DNA of 34,814 nucleotides from a virus. A model generated the notes under the pieces. That model was not told where the DNA came from, did not search any database, and saw nothing but the letters and a program-made list of their open reading frames with translations. Below, piece after piece: positions 1-7,624 of the stretch (positions within the stretch are counted from its first letter, which is position 1; the number at the start of each line of letters is the position of its first letter). The position numbers were made by a program, and so were the translations under genes. The DNA is taken from positions 1 through 34,814 of IMG/VR virus record IMGVR_UViG_3300044638_007647. One strand, 5' to 3'.

Positions 1-129
1 ATTCTATGCAATAGATCTTTTGGTAAAGTATCATCGCTATCTAATCCAAATTTAAATCATTTTGGTAGTAATGAATTTTGTTTTGAAAGTTATTTAGAAA
101 ATCATGAAAGAGAACTTACTAAGATTTAA
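1..129 (+). CDS. 3' end of an unidentified upstream gene (partial)
   Basis: Frame 1 is open from the first base to a TAA at 127-129 and gives 42 residues ending HERELTKI. The other two forward frames close within the first 55 bases. The frame overlaps the start of the exonuclease gene by 26 bases, a longer overlap than most here but not out of line with the small genes near 12.1 kb and 26.9 kb. The fragment is too short to assign a family and shows no motif I recognise. It may instead be chance open sequence; the missing upstream sequence decides this. Confidence 0.4.
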   Translation: MLCNRSFGKVSSLSNPNLNHFGSNEFCFESYLENHERELTKI

Positions 130-736
130 TAAGAAGCAGAGATATTTAATTTTTGACACAGAAACAGAGGGCTTGAATTTAATTAATTCTCGTCCGTGGC
201 AAGTTGCTTGGATTCTGGCGGAAGGAGATAAAGTCTTAGAAAAACACGATCTTTATATAAGATGGGAAGATCTAAACATTTCTGATGAGGCGGCAAAAAT
301 TACTGGCTTCTCCAAACAAGCCTACGACAGGAGGAGTTTAGACCCCAAAGATGTCTTTGATAAATTCTCTAAATACCTAGAAGATGAAAATAATTTAATT
401 ATCGGTCAAAATCTTCTTGGGTTTGATGTTTATATGGTAAATATTTGGAGGAGAGAAATAGGTCTGCCTTCAGATTATTCATTCATTAATAGGATCATTG
501 ATACAAAATCTATTGCAACGGCAATAGCAAAAGAAATACCAGTACAAAAGGAAAATTTATTAAGTTGGCAATATAGACTTTTAAATCACAAAGAAAGAGG
601 TTTAAAAACATCTCAAGCTACCTTATTGAAAAAGTATGACATACCACACGATCCAAAAAGATTACATGACGCTATGTATGACATTGAGATGAATTTTAGA
701 ATCTTTAGAAAACAACTTTTTGATATTGAATTATGA
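104..736 (+). CDS. dnaQ: DEDDh 3'-5' exonuclease (DnaQ/epsilon-like proofreading subunit)
   Basis: A 210-residue protein with the three Exo motifs of the DnaQ superfamily. Exo I is FDTETEGL with Asp18 and Glu20, Exo II is GQNLLGFD with Asp108, and Exo III is LHDAMYD with His188 and Asp193, in the His-x4-Asp spacing of the DEDDh subclass. These residues bind the two metals that hydrolyse a mismatched 3' end. The length is close to the catalytic part of E. coli epsilon (about 180 residues plus a tail). The stop codon overlaps the polymerase start as ATGA, so the two are probably translationally coupled and work as one proofreading replicase. A role as a free nuclease cannot be excluded. The ATG at 104 has no clear Shine-Dalgarno sequence, but motif I lies at a normal distance from it. 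Confidence 0.9.
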   Translation: MKENLLRFNKKQRYLIFDTETEGLNLINSRPWQVAWILAEGDKVLEKHDLYIRWEDLNISDEAAKITGFSKQAYDRRSLDPKDVFDKFSKYLEDENNLIIGQNLLGFDVYMVNIWRREIGLPSDYSFINRIIDTKSIATAIAKEIPVQKENLLSWQYRLLNHKERGLKTSQATLLKKYDIPHDPKRLHDAMYDIEMNFRIFRKQLFDIEL

Positions 737-3294
737 AATTTGAAAACTACTCAAAATACGAAACACCTTTCCCAGTTGGCGTAAAATTACCAGAAATTAA
801 AATCGATAAAAAGTATTATGACTATGTTGGTTGCGATCCTAACTCATCAAATTTTAATTTTTTAAGAAGACTTTGTTATAAAGGAGTAATCTTAAAGGGT
901 ATTGATAAGAAACATGATGTTAATAAGTATTACGAAAGATTAAAAGAGGAGCTAGACATTCTTAATGAATTAGGGTTTATTGATTACATTCTATTAAATT
1001 GGGACATTTTAAATTTCTGCAAAGAAACATCTATTCCAACTGGTGCTGGGCGCGGAAGTGCTGCAGGTTCTCTTGTTCTTTATGTAATTGGCGTAACTAA
1101 CATTGACCCTATTCAATACGATCTTTTCTTTGAAAGATTTGTTTCTAAGAGTCGAGCCAAAAAAATAGAACACAATGGACAGATATATCTAGATGGGAGC
1201 TTATTGGCTGATATTGATAATGATATTAGTTATGATAGGCGAATGGAAGTGATTAATTATATCAATGAAAAATACAAAGGTCGAACTTCAAAGATTTTAA
1301 CTTTAAATACGCTAAGTGGCAAACTTTGCATCAAAGAGTGTGGTAAAATAGTTTCGGAGCTTTCTGAGACACAGGTAAATGAAATTAGTGACTCCATTCC
1401 TAAAAAATTTGGTAAGGTTGCAAAATTAAAGGTTGCATATGAAGAGAGCGAGTTATTTAAAAAATATGCCGATAAATATAAAAGGGCATTTAGGGTGGCT
1501 AAAAAATTAGAAGGTCTTAATAAGAACACAGGAGTTCATCCGTCTGGTATATGTATTAGTTATTATAGCCTTGAAGACATTATGCCTCTACAGCTCACAA
1601 ATGACGGGGCGCTTGTTTCTGGCTATGATATGAATGATGTAGCGAGCTTGAGCGTTAAATTCGATATCCTGGGCCTTAGAACCCTCTCTGTCGTTAATGA
1701 CATTTGTAAGCGTATTGGAATTGATGTAGCAGATATTGACTGCCAACACGAATCAATCTATGCCGCACTAGCCTGTTTAGAAGCACCACAAGGATTATTT
1801 CAAATCGAAGCAGATACTAACTTTAAAGTATGTAAGCAAATAGCCCCCAAAAACCTAGAACAGCTTTCTGCTGTAGTTGCCATAGCTAGACCTGGAGCAT
1901 TGGACTTCAAGGATAGATATGCTGAATACGTTAGAACAGGAGATTTCCAATCCGTGCATCCGTTCTTTGATGATATTTTGAGTTATACTGGTGGGATTCC
2001 TCTTTACCAAGAGCAGTTAATGAAAATGGCTGTAAAAGTTGGATTTAGTTTAGACGAATCAGAACAATTAAGAAGAATTGTTGGCAAGAAAAAGGTGGAT
2101 CAAATGGTGGCTTGGAAAGACAAAATCCAAGAAAAGATTTCAATTAATAATCTTGATCCAGTAATTAGTGAAGTCCTATGGAAGGTTGCAGAAGATTCTG
2201 CTAATTACTCATTCAACAAGTCTCACTCAATTAGTTATGCTTATTTGGCGGCGATTACAGTTTATTTAAAATTTAATTATCCACAGGAGTTCTTTTTGAG
2301 TTTATTAAAATTTGCTAGATTTGAACCAAATGCACATGAAGAAATTCATAAGATATCTCAAGAGTTATCATTGTTTGACATTAAATTATTACCTCCTGAT
2401 TTAAATAAATCTGATATTGATTTCAAAATTGAAGATAAAAATATCCGATATGGATTAAATTGCATTAAAGGGGTTTCAGATAAAGTTCTTGAGTCTTTGC
2501 TTGACTTTAGGGAAGGTTGCTTCAAAAATAAATATGAAGTATTTATTTCGGCAAAACAATCAGGGATAAATATTGGTTGTTTATCTGGATTAATACAAGC
2601 TGGTCTTTTAGATTCCTTTGCGACAAAGGATAGATGTCGTTTGGTTTTAGAAGCTCAATCTTTTAATATTTTGACTGACAGAGAAAAAAGAAATATTATT
2701 GAACTTGGACAAAAGTATGATTTTGATGTTCTGAATTGTATACATGATGTTTTTAAGAATAAAATTATAGCAGATGATAATAAATTATTATTTTCTGATA
2801 AAAGATTCAATACATTCAAAAAGAAATACGAACCATATAAAAGTATTTACGAAATGAACAGAAAGCATATAAAATATGCTAACTGGTTTTTTGAAAAAGA
2901 GTTATTGGGATATAGCTATTCTTATAATATAAGAGACATATTTAAAAACAATGAAAATAGATCATTAATTTCTTCCCAAGAAATTAAAAACGTTGAAACC
3001 CGCTCAAATATACAATTTGTAGGAGTTTTGACTGATATCATGAAAAGAACAAGTTCAAACGGAAATAAATACGCTCGTCTACAATTACAAGATGATCTTG
3101 GATGCGTCAATGGTCTATTTATGGATGGAAACCAAAAAGAAAGATTGACTGAATATTTAAACTCTGGTAAAAAACTTCCAACAAAAGATGACATAGTTGT
3201 TATCAATGGTTCAAAGGGAGATGATATTATTTTTATTGATAAAATCAATATCTTAGAAGACAGGATTTATATGAAACTTTCAGAACTAAAATAA
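733..3294 (+). CDS. dnaE: DNA polymerase III alpha subunit (C-family), PHP domain absent
   Basis: A C-family replicative polymerase of 853 residues. GAGRGSAAGS (104-113) matches the conserved loop GPGRGSGAGS of E. coli alpha. LADIDND holds Asp162 and Asp164, equivalent to the E. coli catalytic D401/D403, and KFDILGLRT supplies the third, Asp311 (D555). Further hallmarks are LYQEQLMKMA, LRRIVGKKK and FNKSHSISYAY, then a helix-hairpin-helix region (YGLNCIKGVSDK) and a C-terminal OB-fold-like part (FVGVLTDIMKRTSSNGNKYA). The catalytic loop lies only about 100 residues from the start, roughly 260 closer than in E. coli alpha, so the N-terminal PHP domain is missing. Proofreading presumably comes from the exonuclease whose stop overlaps this start. 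An insertion before the catalytic aspartates (HNGQIYLDGSLL) is typical of phage-type versions, as far as I recall. All three catalytic aspartates are present, so activity is expected. Confidence 0.95.
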   Translation: MKFENYSKYETPFPVGVKLPEIKIDKKYYDYVGCDPNSSNFNFLRRLCYKGVILKGIDKKHDVNKYYERLKEELDILNELGFIDYILLNWDILNFCKETSIPTGAGRGSAAGSLVLYVIGVTNIDPIQYDLFFERFVSKSRAKKIEHNGQIYLDGSLLADIDNDISYDRRMEVINYINEKYKGRTSKILTLNTLSGKLCIKECGKIVSELSETQVNEISDSIPKKFGKVAKLKVAYEESELFKKYADKYKRAFRVAKKLEGLNKNTGVHPSGICISYYSLEDIMPLQLTNDGALVSGYDMNDVASLSVKFDILGLRTLSVVNDICKRIGIDVADIDCQHESIYAALACLEAPQGLFQIEADTNFKVCKQIAPKNLEQLSAVVAIARPGALDFKDRYAEYVRTGDFQSVHPFFDDILSYTGGIPLYQEQLMKMAVKVGFSLDESEQLRRIVGKKKVDQMVAWKDKIQEKISINNLDPVISEVLWKVAEDSANYSFNKSHSISYAYLAAITVYLKFNYPQEFFLSLLKFARFEPNAHEEIHKISQELSLFDIKLLPPDLNKSDIDFKIEDKNIRYGLNCIKGVSDKVLESLLDFREGCFKNKYEVFISAKQSGINIGCLSGLIQAGLLDSFATKDRCRLVLEAQSFNILTDREKRNIIELGQKYDFDVLNCIHDVFKNKIIADDNKLLFSDKRFNTFKKKYEPYKSIYEMNRKHIKYANWFFEKELLGYSYSYNIRDIFKNNENRSLISSQEIKNVETRSNIQFVGVLTDIMKRTSSNGNKYARLQLQDDLGCVNGLFMDGNQKERLTEYLNSGKKLPTKDDIVVINGSKGDDIIFIDKINILEDRIYMKLSELK

Positions 3295-3306
3295 GTGTAA
3301 ATAATT

Positions 3307-5730
3307 ATGATGGGAATCAACGATTTCAATTTAACACCAAGAGCAAAAAAAGCTTATAAACTGGCAAAACAATTCGCATTAGATAATAATCATACTTTGA
3401 TTAATAATTCTCATGTACTTTATGGTTGTCTCGCTAATGCTACAGATCTATTTTGGAGTTTCCTCAAAAAAAATAATATAGACTTTTCTACAGAAAAATA
3501 TCTAGAAATTTTCTTAAATTTTACAAAAGAAAAGCCCTATTTATTTAAATCAACAAAAAATAGCGGAAATTGGCATCAAGAAATTAATGATACAATGCTG
3601 GCTGCTAAACTATTTTCAGAAGTATATGATAATGATTACATAGCTTCAGAACATATAATTCACTCAATACTTGAATGCTCCACAGATCTTTGTGAGTTTT
3701 TATATAAATCAGGCATCGATACTGAAAAAATAAAGATAGCAATGGAATCTTTTATTATTGAAAGTGATAACCAAAATATTTCCCTAAATGGAGAAAATAC
3801 AGAAAATACTTCTTCAGAAATTAAAAACCTTGTTAAAAAAATAGAACCCCTAAAAAAATATTGCACTTCATTAAATGAACAGGCAATGAATAATTTGTTA
3901 AGTCCTGTTTCTGGAAGAGATAAGGAAATTGATCAATTGATAGAAACACTATCAAAGAAAACAAAAAGCAATGCTATTTTAGTTGGTGAAGCAGGTGTTG
4001 GGAAAACAGCTATTATAGAGGGTCTTGCTCAGAGACTTGTAAAAAATAAAGTTCCAGCCAACTTAATTAATACAGAAATCTATTCTGTGGATATAGGATC
4101 TATGCTGGCTGGTACTAGATATCGAGGTGAGTTTGAAGAAAAGTTCAAATCATTGATTCAATCGGTTTCTGAATTTAAAAATATTATTTTATTTTTTGAT
4201 GAAATCCATACAATTGTTGGCGCTGGTAGTGCAGAAGGATCTTTAGATGCGGCCAATATGTTAAAGCCAGCCCTTGCTAGAGGAAGTTTCAAATGTATTG
4301 GCGCAACAACAACCAAAGAATATAAAAAATTCTTTGAAAAAGATGCCGCGATGAAAAGAAGATTTGAACCAATAATTATTGATTCCCCAAGCAAAAAACA
4401 AACTAAAGATATTATTTTGAATTCTTTAAAATATTATGAGGATTTTCATTTTGTTAAATATTCAAATGAAGTAATTGATTCTATTATAGATTTATGCGAC
4501 AAATACTTGCCAAATCGTCAATTTCCAGATAAAGCATTTGATATCCTTGATCAAGTTGGCGCTAAAGTTAAAATTAAAAAACTTGAACTCCCCAAACCAA
4601 TACAAGATATTCAAGATTTGATTACAGATAAAATATCTGATGATAGTCCATTTGAAAGCGCTCAAGAGGAAAAGCTTTATGAAAAGCTTTTAAAAGAATA
4701 TATAGACAAAATGACACTATTCAATAAATCTATTGTTAAAAATAAATTTAAAGTAAAAATTTTGGATGTATTAGATGTTATTTCTTCAAAAATAGATTTG
4801 CCAATTTCATCAATCTCTTTGGATAATAATGAGTTTATAAATTTTAAAGAAAAAATGCAAAAAGATATTTTTGGTCAAAATGAAAATATTGAAAAAATTA
4901 CAGATATTTTATCTTGCGCCAAGATAGGTTTAAATGATAATAACAAACCTTTATGTAATTTATTTTTTGTTGGACCGACAAGTGTTGGCAAAACTTATAC
5001 AGCTAAAAAAATTGCTGAATATTATTTCGGCAATAAGAAAGCCTTTATACAAATAAATATGAGTGAATACCAAGAAAAGACTGGTATTAGTAAACTGATT
5101 GGGGCTAATGCTGGTTATGTTGGTTATGAGGAAGGCGGTTTATTGACAGAGTTTGTTAGAAACAATCCAAATTGTGTTATCTTATTTGATGAAATAGAAA
5201 AATGTGATCCACAAATTTTAAATCTTTTACTACATTTATTAGACGAGGGATATGTCAATGATAATCTTAATAGAAAAATTGATTTTACTAGATCGATTGT
5301 CATTTTGACTAGCAATATTGGTCATAAAGAAAGCGAAAGCAAGACAATGGGATTCATACAGGACAACAGTCCAAAAGATGAATCTTATAAAGATTCTGTG
5401 AAAAAATATATTAAACCAGAATTATTGGCTAGAATCAATGAGCTAATTATTTTCAACGATTTGACATCAACAGAATTAGTATCAATTATTAATTTTGAAA
5501 TAGATAAAATTAAAAATACATTAAATAATAAAAAAATTAAATTAAATTTTAATAAATCAATCAATAATTTTATTTTAAATAAATTAAAATTAGATAAATT
5601 ACACGCTAGAAACATCAAAGATATCGTAAGATCAGAGATACAAGTTCCAATAGCCAAATTTATCATTAATAACCCCAAAAATGAAAAAATTTCTATAAAA
5701 ATCATTGACAATCAAATGAAGATACATTAA
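3307..5730 (+). CDS. ClpA/ClpC-type AAA+ protein unfoldase (Hsp100)
   Basis: An 807-residue Hsp100 protein with two AAA+ modules. Residues 1-150 form a Clp N-type double repeat (LTPRAKKAYKLA). D1 has Walker A GEAGVGKT (227-234), pore loop GTRYRGEFE (269-277), Walker B with Asp298/Glu299, and arginines in MKRRFEP. The linker of about 100 residues is too short for the long ClpB coiled-coil arm. D2 has Walker A GPTSVGKT (556-563), pore loop GYVGY (603-607), Walker B LFDEIEK (626-632) and sensor-2 Arg768. Met681-Gly-Phe sits in the loop where ClpA has IGL and ClpC/ClpX have VGF/IGF, the tripeptide that docks ClpP. The protein could therefore feed substrates into host ClpP, or unfold proteins alone. 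No ClpP gene is in the window. The ATG is doubled (3307, 3310); either may be used. Confidence 0.93.
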   Translation: MMGINDFNLTPRAKKAYKLAKQFALDNNHTLINNSHVLYGCLANATDLFWSFLKKNNIDFSTEKYLEIFLNFTKEKPYLFKSTKNSGNWHQEINDTMLAAKLFSEVYDNDYIASEHIIHSILECSTDLCEFLYKSGIDTEKIKIAMESFIIESDNQNISLNGENTENTSSEIKNLVKKIEPLKKYCTSLNEQAMNNLLSPVSGRDKEIDQLIETLSKKTKSNAILVGEAGVGKTAIIEGLAQRLVKNKVPANLINTEIYSVDIGSMLAGTRYRGEFEEKFKSLIQSVSEFKNIILFFDEIHTIVGAGSAEGSLDAANMLKPALARGSFKCIGATTTKEYKKFFEKDAAMKRRFEPIIIDSPSKKQTKDIILNSLKYYEDFHFVKYSNEVIDSIIDLCDKYLPNRQFPDKAFDILDQVGAKVKIKKLELPKPIQDIQDLITDKISDDSPFESAQEEKLYEKLLKEYIDKMTLFNKSIVKNKFKVKILDVLDVISSKIDLPISSISLDNNEFINFKEKMQKDIFGQNENIEKITDILSCAKIGLNDNNKPLCNLFFVGPTSVGKTYTAKKIAEYYFGNKKAFIQINMSEYQEKTGISKLIGANAGYVGYEEGGLLTEFVRNNPNCVILFDEIEKCDPQILNLLLHLLDEGYVNDNLNRKIDFTRSIVILTSNIGHKESESKTMGFIQDNSPKDESYKDSVKKYIKPELLARINELIIFNDLTSTELVSIINFEIDKIKNTLNNKKIKLNFNKSINNFILNKLKLDKLHARNIKDIVRSEIQVPIAKFIINNPKNEKISIKIIDNQMKIH

Positions 5731-5742
5731 TATAAGGCTCAT

Positions 5743-5970
5743 ATGAAAAATACAACACATAACCAAATTATGGGCGCAATTCGTCAAAGCAAGGGTCGTT
5801 TTTTTGGCCTTTATACAAAGCAGGGCGAATCAATCAATGCTCGTTTCGTAAATGAAACTCCATCATATGTTTCGATTTATGATCGAAATAATAATTATGA
5901 ACGAAGACTTGCAAAGTCTAGCGTAATTGGGGTTAGAATTTCCGAAAGGAATGTTGGTTCTACATTTTAA
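5743..5970 (+). CDS. Small basic protein, possible SH3/Sm-like beta barrel
   Basis: Seventy-five residues, rich in Arg and Lys, with alternating hydrophobic strands (GRFFGLYTKQG, ARFVNETPSYVSIYD, SSVIGVRISER) that suggest a small beta barrel such as an SH3- or Sm-like fold. No family is recognised with certainty. It starts 13 bases after the unfoldase gene and is one of the few genes with a Shine-Dalgarno-like AAGG shortly before its ATG. A strong terminator follows 20 bases after the stop, so it is the last gene of the first operon. A nucleic-acid-binding role would suit its charge but is a guess. Confidence 0.7.
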   Translation: MKNTTHNQIMGAIRQSKGRFFGLYTKQGESINARFVNETPSYVSIYDRNNNYERRLAKSSVIGVRISERNVGSTF

Positions 5971-5989
5971 TATTTAATTATTGAAATCT

Positions 5990-6026
5990 AAAAAGGAATC
6001 CTATTGAAATATAGGGTTCCTTTTTT
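5990..6026 (+). terminator. Rho-independent terminator
   Basis: A 15-bp stem (5990-6004 with 6011-6025) has a six-base loop and only one G-U wobble. The core GGAAU/CCUAU pairs with AUAGG/GUUCC, flanked by an A-run on the left and a run of six T on the right, so it could also act in the opposite direction. It closes the exonuclease-polymerase-unfoldase-small protein cluster. The next gene starts only 11 bases downstream, so that gene's promoter must lie upstream of or within the terminator region, or it is expressed by read-through. Confidence 0.88.
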
Positions 6027-6036
6027 ATTATTTACA

Positions 6037-7113
6037 ATGAAACTTTCATCTTTATTTGAAAATAGAGCTTATGTTATTAATAATAAAACCTCTTCAAATT
6101 TAGAGGATATTGAATTAATAAACACAATATTAATTAATCTAAAGAAACCAATAAAACCATCATCAATTGAATTTATTAGCATAAATGACGATTATGATAC
6201 ATATAAAGTTGTATCAGATGAAGGCTTATCATTTTGTGTAAAAGTATCTTTGGATGAAAATTGCGATTCTATAAATAAAGAATCTAAAATTATTAGAAAT
6301 ATTAACGAATTAATTAGACCAGGTTATATAGAAGATGGAATAATTAAAATAGGAGATAATCTTAGATACATAATCACCTCTTTTGAAGAGTCTGAATCAC
6401 TTAATCAAATAGGAAGATCTTTTTTATTAGATAATTTTGATTCATTTTGTTATTCATATAAACTTCTTCAAGAAGAAAAAAATATTAATTTTAATTATAA
6501 AGATAGGCTTGATTTAGTATTTCAAAAAATAGAAATAGAAAATTATTTTACAAAAGACGCTATAAATGCAATTAAAAATTACACTGATTTTAAGACAATA
6601 AAATCTTTTCTTTTTGAAATCAAAAATGAAATAATAAATACATATGATCCATCATTCGATAAGTATAAAAATATTTGTCATGGTAATTTAAAAATGAGTA
6701 CGATCATTTCAAATAAAAATTTATTTAAATTTATTAATTTTGAAAATTCATTTAATTGTCATATTTTTTCTGATTTATCTAATTTGACGATCCAATTAGG
6801 CTTACCAGAGAACTTAGATTTATATATATTAAAAGAATTTTGTAAAAATTTAAATATTGAGTATTCGGTATCAACCAACCAATTATATCAAAAATTTTAT
6901 TATATCTCGTTATGTGAAAATGTCATTCATATGACAGTAGATTATTTAAAAGAAGTGTATGTTTACAGTTCACTTAGAACAGATAAAATTATTGACATAT
7001 CAAATAGATTTTCGTTTGCTTATGAAAGATTTTTTAAGATCAAATCTTTTAATAAATTTCATAGTTTTATCATGAAAACTATAACAGAGCCAATTTTAGG
7101 TCAAAAAGCTTAA
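6037..7113 (+). CDS. APH/choline-kinase-fold protein, catalytic residues replaced (pseudokinase)
   Basis: A 358-residue protein with the layout of aminoglycoside-phosphotransferase-like kinases. An N-lobe strand carries Lys69 (FCVKVS) and a helix carries Glu82 (NKESKII), the usual ATP-anchoring pair. The C-lobe has CHGNLKMSTII (214-224) and KFINFENSF (231-239), then SDLSNL (245-250). In active relatives these read HGDxxxxN, IDFE and DLA. Here the catalytic Asp is Asn217, the metal-binding Asn is Ser/Thr221-222, and the second metal Asp is Asn234. Three independent losses at an otherwise well-preserved motif suggest a pseudokinase that may bind nucleotide or a partner without phosphotransfer. 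The ATG at 6037 is preferred; an in-frame TTG at 6004 lies inside the terminator stem. The fold assignment rests on motif reading only. Confidence 0.6.
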   Translation: MKLSSLFENRAYVINNKTSSNLEDIELINTILINLKKPIKPSSIEFISINDDYDTYKVVSDEGLSFCVKVSLDENCDSINKESKIIRNINELIRPGYIEDGIIKIGDNLRYIITSFEESESLNQIGRSFLLDNFDSFCYSYKLLQEEKNINFNYKDRLDLVFQKIEIENYFTKDAINAIKNYTDFKTIKSFLFEIKNEIINTYDPSFDKYKNICHGNLKMSTIISNKNLFKFINFENSFNCHIFSDLSNLTIQLGLPENLDLYILKEFCKNLNIEYSVSTNQLYQKFYYISLCENVIHMTVDYLKEVYVYSSLRTDKIIDISNRFSFAYERFFKIKSFNKFHSFIMKTITEPILGQKA

Positions 7114-7153
7114 TTTTTTTTTTGAATTTCTGCATTATAAAACCATCATCATT

Positions 7154-7624
7154 ATGATTATTCAATATTATAAACCTAATTCAAGTAATACTGGCTGCGC
7201 TTTTGGATTTCAATTAGGTACATCCAATAAATCAAAAGAACCCGTTGTTTTTATGACGGCTATACAGCAGTTTTCATGGAATGAAAAAACAAAAAACGGT
7301 TCTTTTTCAGAGAATTTCAAAAATCCAGAAAAATCTATTTCATTAAAATTTAATGAAAATGAAATTGGGGGATTCATTTACGCGATAGAACAATATTCTG
7401 AATTTTCCGCTTTTCATACATATGAAGAAAATAAAACAGCAATATCCTTTAAGCCATATACTAAAAAGAATGGTCAAAAAGCATTTTCTTTTTCAGTAAC
7501 AAGAAATTCTGCAAATAAATTTGGTATTGGTTTAGAAATGTCAGAAGCTTATTCGCTCGCGCAATTTTTTAAATTTGCCCTCAATCAAATTTATTCTTTT
7601 AGAATTCTTTCAAATGAAAAATAA
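7154..7624 (+). CDS. Candidate Whirly-like single-stranded DNA-binding protein
   Basis: A 156-residue protein whose strand-helix pattern resembles Whirly/PC4-type ssDNA-binding folds. It has strands around VVFMTAIQQFSW, SISLKFNENEIGGFIYAI (compare the Whirly pattern FALSxTEVGxLxxL), an acidic-aromatic stretch FSAFHTYEENKTAISFKPY, a strand FSFSVTRN, and a final helix LAQFFKFALNQIYSF. Aromatic residues are frequent, as expected for base stacking. It stands in a replication-associated cluster, and no other SSB is visible in the window. There is no signature motif, so this is an inferred fold; an unrelated beta-rich phage protein is the alternative. It overlaps the next gene by 11 bases when the preferred start of that gene is used. 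Confidence 0.5.
   Translation: MIIQYYKPNSSNTGCAFGFQLGTSNKSKEPVVFMTAIQQFSWNEKTKNGSFSENFKNPEKSISLKFNENEIGGFIYAIEQYSEFSAFHTYEENKTAISFKPYTKKNGQKAFSFSVTRNSANKFGIGLEMSEAYSLAQFFKFALNQIYSFRILSNEK

Noticed and set aside
6004-6036. TTG start 11 codons upstream of the pseudokinase ATG
   Set aside because: It lies inside the loop-side arm of a strong terminator; the ATG at 6037 fits better.
7114-7130. T-run after the pseudokinase gene as a terminator
   Set aside because: Only an A/T stem with no GC core precedes it.
7575-7613. TTG start 13 codons upstream of the glycosyltransferase ATG
   Set aside because: The extra residues would increase overlap with the preceding gene to 50 bases, and the first Rossmann strand starts right after the ATG at 7614.
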